From contig CAIMNN010000068.1 of assembly GCA_903842845.1 (NCBI GenBank), forward strand, positions 1 through 7,756: a stretch of DNA of 7,756 nucleotides. The letters are read 5' to 3'. Origin of the DNA: an uncultured Acidobacteriaceae bacterium (GTDB lineage Bacteria; Acidobacteriota; Terriglobia; Terriglobales; Acidobacteriaceae). Positions 1 to 5,401 of this stretch are shown here, piece after piece (the first letter of the stretch is position 1; every line of letters starts with the position of its first letter). Under the pieces are notes generated by a model. That model did not search any database and was not told where the DNA came from. It worked only from the letters and a program-made list of their open reading frames with translations. Made by a program: the position numbers and the translations under genes.

Positions 1-135
1 CGCAAAGATCATACTTCGGGAAATAAGACGGTATTCACAACTATTTGTATGGATTGCTGTCTAAACCCTCATAATCTGTAATTGGTGGGGTGGCAAGCTT
101 TTCAAACCACGTTTCCCCTTTGAAAGGATTTTCTG
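1..135 (+). promoter_or_regulatory. Leader region of the FecR/DUF6600 gene, with a weak promoter candidate
   Basis: This AT-richer stretch has no credible gene and lies directly upstream of the secreted FecR-domain protein. A possible -10 box, CATAAT, is at 70-75. The nearest -35-like sequence, TTGTAT at 45-50, is poor and 19 bases away, so the promoter call is weak. Downstream, GGGGTGG (87-93) can pair with CCA (107-109) and CCCC (115-118) around a bulge, giving a possible leader hairpin. The near-palindrome CCTTT-G-AAAGG (117-127) overlaps the ribosome binding site. The sequence shows these elements; a regulatory role for them is inference. Confidence 0.3.
123..128 (+). promoter_or_regulatory. 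Ribosome binding site fixing the start at 136
   Basis: AAAGGA lies seven bases upstream of the ATG at 136, which is near-ideal Shine-Dalgarno spacing. The protein then opens with a textbook signal peptide, so this start is well supported. The site is the right arm of the inverted repeat CCTTT-G-AAAGG and could be partly masked in the mRNA. Confidence 0.7.
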
Positions 136-2229
136 ATGAGCGTAGTGCAAAAGAGAACAGTTAGAAATTTGTTGATTCTGGTTGCCATGGCAGTGACCCT
201 CGGAATGGGTTGGGCAATGGCGCAATATGAAGACGACCCGCCGATGGAAGCCGCGCGGCTTTCGTTTGCGAATGGTTCGGTCTCAGTGCAGCAGGCGGGC
301 TCTGACGATTGGGCGCAGGCGAGCGTGAATTTTCCGCTTGGGCCGGGCGACCGCTTGTATGTAGACCAGAACAGCGTGGCGGAGATACAGATAGGCCGCA
401 CCTATGTACGCATTGGAGCGGGCACGGACCTGTCGGTGGTTGAGATATCGCCGCGGCATATAACGCTGGGCTTGGCGCAGGGTTCAGTGCACGTGCATAC
501 GTTTGGATTTTGGCCGAAGCAGGAGCTGATCCTCAGCACGACAAGCGGTGCGTTGAATATGGGCCGCGAGGCGGAGTTCCGCGCCGATGTTTACCCTGAA
601 CAGCAGGCGACGGTGTTTACAAATTACAGCGGCGCGACTCATGCCTTTGCAGCCGGCGGTTACAGCACGTATGTGGGCCCTGAGGCCAGCCTGGAGCTGA
701 GCGGCGTGAACCCGGTCTATCCGCAATTGATCGAGCCGAACCAGCCGGACGAACTGGACCGCTGGTCGATGGAACGCGATGAGCAGCTGGCGCGCTCGGA
801 GTCAGTGCAGTATGTGAGTCAGGAAATGACGGGCTATGACGAGTTGGACGCGAACGGCAACTGGATGCCGGATTCACCGTATGGTCCGGTATGGTTCCCG
901 AACAACGTGCCATATGGCTGGGCGCCTTATCGCTTTGGCCATTGGGTGCATCGCAGCTTCTGGAGCTGGGTATGGGTCGAGGATGAGTCGTGGGGTTACG
1001 CGCCCTTCCACTATGGCCGCTGGGTTGTGATCGATGGCCGATGGGGTTGGTTGCCGGGTCCGCGCGATGTGCATCCGGTGTGGTCGCCAGCGTTGGTGGT
1101 CTTTGGCGGCGGCGGACAGTTTGGCGGCGTGTCGGTTTGGTTCCCGCTGGGGCCGGGCGAGGCGTATCGTCCGTGGTACCACTGTAGCGACCGGTACATC
1201 GACCAGGTGAACCTCACTAACATTCGTGAGTCGCGCGTGGTGCATGTGCAGAAGACCTATGTGAACATCGTCAACGTCACCAACATCACTTATGTGAACC
1301 AGAGTGTGGGCGTAACGGCGATGCGGCATGACGACTTTGCAGCAGGCCGCGGTGCAAAGAACCAGGTGCGCATCGACCCGAAGCAAATGCAGCACTTCCA
1401 GGTGCTAGACAAGCCGACGCCGGAGCCGCCAACGAAGCAGGTCATCTTCAACAAACCTTCGCGCCCGGTTCCTGTGGAGACGACGCGGCCGCTGCTCATA
1501 AACACCGAAGGCAAGCAGGTGAAGGCGGAGCTGAATGCAAAGCCTGTAGAGCCGCCGGTGCAACAGAACCAGCCGAAGTCGTTTGGCAATCCGCTGCCGA
1601 ATAGACGGCCGATTGGAAACCCGGGCGGCGGACAGCCCGGCAACGGACAAAACATTAAGAGTTTGCCGAACAATGGAATGCCGCAGAACGGTCTGCCGAA
1701 CCACGGATTGCCGAGCAACGGGCTGCCGAATAACGGAACAAACAAGAACGGCATGCCGAACAATGGGCTGCCGAGTAATGGGGTTCCGAACAATGGTGTG
1801 CCAAGCAACGGGCTGCCGAATAACGGAACGAACAGGAACGGCACGCCGAACAACGGGCTGCCGAGCAATGGGGTTCCGAACAATGGAGTGCCGAGCAACG
1901 GGCTGCCTAATAACGAAAACAATCGGAATGGGTCGCCTAACAATGGTCAGCCTAATAACGGGCCGCCAAACAATGGAGTTCCGAATAATGGCCGGCCGTT
2001 CAATCAGCCGACGTCGGGAAATAATCCGACTGGCAACAATCCTCACGACAATAATCAACCAAATGGCGGGCGCAACTTTGAGCAGAACACTCAGCCCAAG
2101 TTGAACACGCCACCTCCGCCTCCACCGCCGCAACCTCAGGTGAAGACGCCGCCTCCGCCACCTCCGCCGAAACCTCAGCCCAGCAAGCCTGCGCCGAAGG
2201 ACAACAAAGACAAAGACAAGAACAAGTAA
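136..2229 (+). CDS. Secreted FecR-domain / DUF6600-like protein with Asn-Gly-Pro repeat tail
   Basis: A 697-residue exported protein of unknown function. Residues 1-29 are a Sec signal peptide: basic KR and R near the start, a hydrophobic core, and a likely cut after AMA (residue 29). Residues about 39-150 resemble a FecR domain (ARLSFANGSVSVQ, then LGPGDRLYVDQNSVAEIQIG and a GSVHVHT turn). In FecR proteins this is a periplasmic beta-rich signalling fold, but no sigma factor or TonB receptor gene is adjacent, so iron signalling should not be assumed. Residues about 232-307 are the Tyr/Trp/Gly-rich block seen in DUF6600 proteins (NGNWMPDSPYGPVWFP, GWAPYRFGHW, WGYAPFHYGRW, GWLPGP). An Asn/Val-rich linker (about 370-400) follows. 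From about 510 on the protein is low complexity: PNNG-type pentapeptides (510-624), two PPPPPPP runs (659-665, 672-678) and a Lys/Asp tail ending KDNKDKDKNK. The domain order suggests a surface or envelope-associated protein with a disordered C-terminal half, which is inference. It appears monocistronic, with a terminator just downstream. Confidence 0.88.
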   Translation: MSVVQKRTVRNLLILVAMAVTLGMGWAMAQYEDDPPMEAARLSFANGSVSVQQAGSDDWAQASVNFPLGPGDRLYVDQNSVAEIQIGRTYVRIGAGTDLSVVEISPRHITLGLAQGSVHVHTFGFWPKQELILSTTSGALNMGREAEFRADVYPEQQATVFTNYSGATHAFAAGGYSTYVGPEASLELSGVNPVYPQLIEPNQPDELDRWSMERDEQLARSESVQYVSQEMTGYDELDANGNWMPDSPYGPVWFPNNVPYGWAPYRFGHWVHRSFWSWVWVEDESWGYAPFHYGRWVVIDGRWGWLPGPRDVHPVWSPALVVFGGGGQFGGVSVWFPLGPGEAYRPWYHCSDRYIDQVNLTNIRESRVVHVQKTYVNIVNVTNITYVNQSVGVTAMRHDDFAAGRGAKNQVRIDPKQMQHFQVLDKPTPEPPTKQVIFNKPSRPVPVETTRPLLINTEGKQVKAELNAKPVEPPVQQNQPKSFGNPLPNRRPIGNPGGGQPGNGQNIKSLPNNGMPQNGLPNHGLPSNGLPNNGTNKNGMPNNGLPSNGVPNNGVPSNGLPNNGTNRNGTPNNGLPSNGVPNNGVPSNGLPNNENNRNGSPNNGQPNNGPPNNGVPNNGRPFNQPTSGNNPTGNNPHDNNQPNGGRNFEQNTQPKLNTPPPPPPPQPQVKTPPPPPPPKPQPSKPAPKDNKDKDKNK
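1663..2007 (+). repeat. In-frame 15-base / 90-base higher-order tandem repeat (PNNG pentapeptides)
   Basis: Within the FecR/DUF6600 gene, 23 consecutive pentapeptides of the form xPNNG (variants PSNG, PQNG, PNHG, TNKNG) are coded by 15-base units. They group into 90-base blocks of six pentapeptides at 1663-1752, 1753-1842 and 1843-1932, plus a 75-base degenerate block at 1933-2007. Each complete block ends in a distinctive non-proline pentapeptide (TNKNG, TNRNG, NNRNG). The second and third blocks are nearly identical, including the LPSNG, VPNNG, VPSNG, LPNNG order, which points to duplication of 90-base units rather than only of 15-base units. The length is a multiple of three, so copy-number change would keep the frame. 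Confidence 0.93.
2107..2169 (+). repeat. Duplicated seven-proline tract
   Basis: Two copies of Thr followed by seven prolines (2107-2130 and 2146-2169) are separated by QPQVK. The proline codons mix CCG, CCT and CCA, and the CCG/CCT/CCA order is similar in the two copies, consistent with a local duplication. Runs of three or more prolines are known to stall ribosomes unless elongation factor P is present, so translation of this tail probably depends on EF-P. The segment likely forms stiff polyproline helix between the Asn-rich region and the charged C-terminus. Confidence 0.85.
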
Positions 2230-2250
2230 TTGCGAGCAATGCAAAAGAGG

Positions 2251-2280
2251 GGTGGTGCCAAATGGCATCACCTTTTTTTT
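2251..2280 (+). terminator. Rho-independent terminator of the FecR/DUF6600 gene
   Basis: The stem GGTGGTGCC (2251-2259) pairs with GGCATCACC (2264-2272) with one G-U pair, around an AAAT loop, and is followed by eight T (2273-2280). The A/G-rich bases just before the stem can extend pairing into the T run. It begins 21 bases after the TAA stop of the upstream gene and should largely separate its transcript from the oxidoreductase gene. Confidence 0.92.
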
Positions 2281-2319
2281 GCACTGTGCGGCACGTTATT
2301 CTGAAGCAGGGTGAAAGTA

Positions 2320-3447
2320 ATGGATACCGGAATATTTTCTTCTTATCGTTTGCGTGGGTTGGAGTTGCCGAATCGTATGGTGGTTGCGCCGATGTGCCAG
2401 TACTCGGCGGTGGATGGTGTGGCGAATGATTGGCACCTGGTGCATTTGGGTGCGCGAGCGCAGAGCGGCGTGGGGCTGATCATTGTGGAAGCAACTGCGG
2501 TGGTGCCGGAGGGGCGGATCTCGCCGAGTGACCTGGGGCTTTGGAAGGATGAGCAGATTGACGGCCTTGAGCGCGTGGTGAAGTTTTTGCATTCGATGGG
2601 AACGACTGCGGCCATTCAGTTGGCGCATGCGGGACGCAAGGCGAGCATGAGCGCGCCGTGGCTGGGCGAGAATTATGTACCGCCCGCGGAAGGTGGATGG
2701 AAGCCGGTTGCACCTAGCGCAGTTGCATACGCGGAGAATTATGGCGAGCCGAGCGCGCTTGATGCAGCGGGAATTAAAAATGTCATCGAGAGCTTTGTTG
2801 CCGCAGCGAAGCGCGCCGATGCGGCGGGCTTTGATGTGATTGAGATTCATGCAGCGCATGGATATTTGATCCATCAGTTTTTGTCGCCGCTGACGAACAA
2901 GCGCACCGATGAGTACGGTGGCAGCCTGAAGAACCGCATGCGGTTGGCAATCGAAGTGAGCACGGCTGTACGACGTGTTTGGCCGGAAGAGAAGCCGCTG
3001 TTTGTACGTCTGAGTGCGACGGATTGGTTGGAAGAGCAGCCTAATGACAGTTGGACTATCGCGCAGTCGGTTGAACTTGCGCGCGCGTTGAAGAAAATTG
3101 GCGTTGACTTCATCGATGTTTCAACCGGCGGCATTGCGCGTGGAATTGCGATAAAAGCTGCGCCGGGATTTCAGGTTCCGTTTGCGGAGCGCATTCGTCG
3201 CGAGGCGGAGATTCCGACCAGCGCGGTGGGATTGATAACGACGGCGGAAGAAGTTGATGCAATTCTGCTCGAAGGCAAGGCTGACCTGGTGATGATGGCG
3301 CGTGAGTTCTTGCGTAATCCGTATTGGCTGCTCAAAGTTGCGCGTGAGCGCGGTGTGAAGATGAGCTGGCCGAAACAGTACGTGCGGGCCGCGCCTGCCG
3401 ATGCGCCGATGAGACAGATCAGAAAATGCAGGGGGATTACCAGTTAG
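2320..3447 (+). CDS. NADH:flavin oxidoreductase, Old Yellow Enzyme family (YqjM/XenA class)
   Basis: A 375-residue FMN-dependent ene-reductase of the TIM-barrel OYE family. Such enzymes use NAD(P)H to reduce activated C=C bonds, and some reduce nitro compounds or nitrate esters. They are cytoplasmic, and no signal peptide is present here. Class marks are clear: APMCQYS with Cys26 and Tyr28 (the YqjM-type active-site cysteine, at the same number as in YqjM), AIQLAHAGRK with Gln100, IHAAHGYLIHQFLSPLTN with the His177/His180 substrate-binding pair and Tyr182, then DEYGGSLKNR, and MAREFLRNP near the phosphate site. The protein is longer than YqjM (338) and close to XenA-like members, mainly through the loop at about 114-148. 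A GTG at 2311 would add MKV, but the AGGG at 2308-2311 would abut or overlap it. That AGGG sits eight bases from the ATG at 2320, so I chose the ATG. The true substrate cannot be read from the sequence. Confidence 0.93.
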   Translation: MDTGIFSSYRLRGLELPNRMVVAPMCQYSAVDGVANDWHLVHLGARAQSGVGLIIVEATAVVPEGRISPSDLGLWKDEQIDGLERVVKFLHSMGTTAAIQLAHAGRKASMSAPWLGENYVPPAEGGWKPVAPSAVAYAENYGEPSALDAAGIKNVIESFVAAAKRADAAGFDVIEIHAAHGYLIHQFLSPLTNKRTDEYGGSLKNRMRLAIEVSTAVRRVWPEEKPLFVRLSATDWLEEQPNDSWTIAQSVELARALKKIGVDFIDVSTGGIARGIAIKAAPGFQVPFAERIRREAEIPTSAVGLITTAEEVDAILLEGKADLVMMAREFLRNPYWLLKVARERGVKMSWPKQYVRAAPADAPMRQIRKCRGITS

Positions 3448-3480
3448 ATACTCCCGCGGAGATTTGCGCGCCGCGCGGAG

Positions 3481-3498
3481 TTGACACGCTCATATAAT
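3481..3498 (+). promoter_or_regulatory. Promoter candidate of the merR-type gene (perfect hexamers, wrong spacing)
   Basis: TTGACA (3481-3486) and TATAAT (3493-3498) both match the sigma-70 consensus exactly, but only six bases separate them instead of about 17. TATAAT could still serve as a -10 box, starting RNA near 3505 and giving a leader of about 20 bases. No good -35 lies at the proper distance, where the sequence is GCCGCG (3470-3475). In that case TTGACA would sit in the spacer or mark a second, weaker site. The boxes are seen directly; promoter function is inference. Confidence 0.4.
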
Positions 3499-3524
3499 CG
3501 CCTTGCGGAGAGTCTAACCAGGCG

Positions 3525-4061
3525 ATGGCAACAGCACCCATACAAAACCGGTCCGATGCAAATGCATTGATACCAGACCGGCTCTACTTCAAGATCGGCG
3601 ATGTAGCGTCGATATGCGGAGTAGCGCCGTCGGTGCTGCGTTTCTGGGAGACACAGTTTCCGCAGTTGAAGCCGAACAAGAGCGGCACCGGACAGCGGCT
3701 TTACCGCAAACGTGATGTGGAGCTGGCGCTTGAGATCAAGCGGCGCGTGCACGAAGAGGGATTCACCTTGGCTGGCGCGCGGCAGGCGATGGCGGCGCAA
3801 CCGATAAAACGGAGCCACTCACACAAACCCGCGGAGGTTTGGCAGGCTTCGTTGTTGAACACGCAGCCTGAGCAGCGCTCGGCGATGCTGACAGAGATTC
3901 GCAGCGAGATGCGGCAGTTGCTGATGCAGTTGAGCAGACCGGTGACGATGCAGCCGACGCGCATGGTGAAGAGAGTCAATGAATTGGAGAACCAGCGCGA
4001 GGCAGTAAAGGAAGTTGAACACCAGAGCGAACCGTTGCAGATGGGATTGTTTGTAGTGTAG
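3525..4061 (+). CDS. MerR-family transcriptional regulator
   Basis: A 178-residue DNA-binding regulator. Residues about 20-90 form a MerR winged helix-turn-helix: YFKIGDVASICGVAPSVLRFWE for the HTH, then a wing with GQRLYRKRDVELALEIKR, then EEGFTLAGARQAM. The FWETQFPQLKP stretch is typical of a housekeeping-like MerR subgroup of unknown ligand rather than metal-sensing MerR proteins. There are no clustered cysteines to bind a metal (the only cysteine is Cys31, within the HTH). Residues about 115-168 are rich in Glu, Arg, Gln and Leu and may form the dimerising coiled coil. No separate effector domain is evident. The ribosome site is weak (AGG two bases before the ATG, GGAGAG twelve bases before it), so the start is moderately sure. 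It converges with tsaD and ends in its own strong terminator. Its targets are not known; it could act at its own promoter region. Confidence 0.88.
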   Translation: MATAPIQNRSDANALIPDRLYFKIGDVASICGVAPSVLRFWETQFPQLKPNKSGTGQRLYRKRDVELALEIKRRVHEEGFTLAGARQAMAAQPIKRSHSHKPAEVWQASLLNTQPEQRSAMLTEIRSEMRQLLMQLSRPVTMQPTRMVKRVNELENQREAVKEVEHQSEPLQMGLFVV

Positions 4062-4080
4062 TGAGAATGCGTGTGAGCGA

Positions 4081-4112
4081 AGGCGGGGAGCGAAAGCTCC
4101 TCGCCTTTTTTT
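4081..4112 (+). terminator. Rho-independent terminator of the merR-type gene
   Basis: An 11-base stem, AGGCGGGGAGC (4081-4091) with GCTCCTCGCCT (4096-4106), has one G-U pair and is capped by the stable GAAA tetraloop. It runs directly into seven T (4106-4112). The T run exists only on the plus-strand side, so it should act on merR transcripts. The tsaD stop codon lies just beyond, so tsaD reading the other way gets the hairpin but no U tract. Confidence 0.93.
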
Positions 4113-4115
4113 GTT

Positions 4116-5297
4116 TCAGACGCCTAGCGCGAGTGTGGGTTCGGCTGAGAGCGTGAGCGGCGCGTGCTCGCCGGCGATGAAGCGCGGCCAGGCGGCGGCG
4201 GCGATCATGGCGGCGTTGTCGGTTGAGAGCGCGAGATTGGGGAATGCGACGCGGAGTCCGCGCAGCGTAGATTCGGCGGTGAAGCGCGCACGCAGTTCGC
4301 GATTGGCTGCGACGCCGCCGGTGACGAGCACTGTGCTTGCGCCGGTTGATTCCGCGGCGGCATAGGTTTTCTTGAGCAGATCGCCGATGACAGCGTGTTG
4401 GAAGCTGGCGATGAGGTCGAGAACGATCTGCGGGCAGAGGGCGAGTGCTTCCGCTTGTGTTTGTGGTCGGGTGTGGAAGTGCGCGGCGATTACATCCGGC
4501 GTGTCGTGCGAGCGGAGGCCGTGCAGCTCGACGTAGCGCAGGACTGCGGTTTTGATGCCAGAGAATGAAAAAAGCAGATGGGGGTCAAGCGCGGCGATGG
4601 GCGCGGTCTTTGCGCCCTTGGTGCGCGGAGCTTTGCCTTCGAGGTGCGGCTTGTGTTTTATCCGCGCGAAAGTGAAGGGAACGGCGTGCGGATTGCCGAA
4701 TGGAGCGAGCACGTCTATCCACGGGCCGCCGGGGTAAGGCAGGCCGAGGAGCTTGGCGACCTTGTCGAATGCTTCGCCGGCTGCGTCGTCGAGCGTGCGG
4801 CCGAGAAGTGAGTAGCTCCAAGTTCCATCTGCGGGCGTTGCGGTGTAGAGATGCGTGTGTCCGCCGGAGACGACGAGCGCGAGCGCCGGCTCAGTGGTGA
4901 GGTCGTTGCCGGATTGCTGTTCATTGAGGAAGACGGCGTGGATGTGGCCTTCGAGATGGTTGACGGCTATGAGCGGTTTGCCGAGGGCGAAGGCGAGTGA
5001 TTTGGCGAAGGTGATTCCGACGAGCAGTGCGCCGGCGAGGCCGGGGCCGCTGGTGACGGCGATGGCGTCGAGATCGTCGAGCGTGCAGTTGGCCTGCCGG
5101 AGCGCGGAGTGAACGACGGGAAGAATGGCGCGGAGATGCTCGCGGCTGGCTATCTCAGGGACAACGCCACCGTAACGGGCGTGAGTTTGAATCTGCGAGG
5201 CGACGACGGAAGAGAGCGAGTGCGCGCCGCGCGAGACGACGGCGGCGGCGGTCTCGTCGCAGGAGCTTTCAATACCGAGGATGAGGCCGGAGGACAT
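4116..5297 (-). CDS. tsaD: tRNA N6-adenosine threonylcarbamoyltransferase TsaD
   Basis: A 393-residue cytoplasmic enzyme of the Kae1/Qri7/TsaD family. With TsaB and TsaE it moves the threonylcarbamoyl group from threonylcarbamoyl-AMP to A37 of ANN-decoding tRNAs (t6A). Family marks are all present: GIESSCDET at 8-16, GGVVPEIASREH at 43-54, AVNHLEGHIHAVFL with the metal ligands His114 and His118, VSGGHT at 143-148, GRTLDDAAGEAFDK at 166-179, FSFSGIKT at 243-250, TGGVAAN at 326-332, and STDNAAMIA with the third metal ligand Asp360. It is about 55 residues longer than the E. coli protein, mainly from two inserts: a basic loop near 215-239 and a segment near 258-290. The ATG at 5297 gives the normal N-terminus beginning two residues before the LILGIE strand, although no clear Shine-Dalgarno is visible. 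The gene stands alone here; no tsaB, tsaC or tsaE is seen. Confidence 0.97.
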   Translation of the reverse strand: MSSGLILGIESSCDETAAAVVSRGAHSLSSVVASQIQTHARYGGVVPEIASREHLRAILPVVHSALRQANCTLDDLDAIAVTSGPGLAGALLVGITFAKSLAFALGKPLIAVNHLEGHIHAVFLNEQQSGNDLTTEPALALVVSGGHTHLYTATPADGTWSYSLLGRTLDDAAGEAFDKVAKLLGLPYPGGPWIDVLAPFGNPHAVPFTFARIKHKPHLEGKAPRTKGAKTAPIAALDPHLLFSFSGIKTAVLRYVELHGLRSHDTPDVIAAHFHTRPQTQAEALALCPQIVLDLIASFQHAVIGDLLKKTYAAAESTGASTVLVTGGVAANRELRARFTAESTLRGLRVAFPNLALSTDNAAMIAAAAWPRFIAGEHAPLTLSAEPTLALGV

Positions 5298-5312
5298 ACA
5301 GTTTTTAGTCTA

Positions 5313-5339
5313 GCGGAGTTGGCGGAGATAGCGGAGTTC
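5313..5339 (-). repeat. Three 9-base GCGGAG tandem units upstream of tsaD
   Basis: Three head-to-tail 9-base units (GCGGAGTTG, GCGGAGATA, GCGGAGTTC on the plus strand) lie 16-42 bases upstream of the tsaD start codon, in the divergent gap with the lactonase gene. Read along tsaD this is a CTCCGC repeat in the probable leader. It may be a protein-binding site or a chance low-complexity patch. No clear promoter boxes for tsaD were found around it. Confidence 0.6.
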
Positions 5340-5384
5340 GCACCGCTTCAGGAGAACTAAACTTTTTTCAATCATTTGGCAAAA

Positions 5385-5390
5385 TAGGAG
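5385..5390 (+). promoter_or_regulatory. Ribosome binding site of the lactonase gene
   Basis: TAGGAG lies eleven bases before the ATG at 5402, in an A-rich, weakly structured leader. The spacing is slightly long, but the site is the only good Shine-Dalgarno near the start. The protein opens at once with a twin-arginine signal, supporting this ATG. Confidence 0.6.
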
Positions 5391-5401
5391 AAAATCAAAA
5401 G

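Noticed and set aside
874..1395. 173-codon minus-strand frame inside the FecR/DUF6600 gene
   Set aside because: It lies opposite the well-supported DUF6600-like domain. Its product is rich in His and Arg with no motif, as expected of an antisense shadow.
1663..2007. Repeat array considered as CRISPR-like or as a mobile repeat
   Set aside because: The units are contiguous, have no unique spacers, keep the reading frame and encode protein repeats, so this is a coding tandem repeat.
1290..2271. Long open frames opposite the FecR/DUF6600 gene (217 and 288 codons, minus strand) and a plus-strand shifted frame at 1583-2104
   Set aside because: They are by-products of the stop-free periodic 15-base repeat and proline tract. 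Their products are monotonous echoes of the repeat, with no recognisable domain.
2311..2319. GTG at 2311 as the start of the OYE gene
   Set aside because: It would leave no spacing to the AGGG ribosome site. The ATG at 2320 has eight bases of spacing and places the active-site cysteine at residue 26 as in YqjM.
5109..5360. Plus-strand 83-codon frame across the tsaD start, ending LAELAEIAEF
   Set aside because: Most of it is the complement of conserved tsaD codons, and its end is just the translated 9-base repeat. No family resemblance.
5298..5401. Sigma-70 promoters in the tsaD/lactonase divergent gap
   Set aside because: TTGCCA on the minus strand (5382-5377) is a fair -35 box, but the sequence 17 bases on is TAGTTC. 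No plus-strand pair has acceptable boxes and spacing, so no promoter is called.
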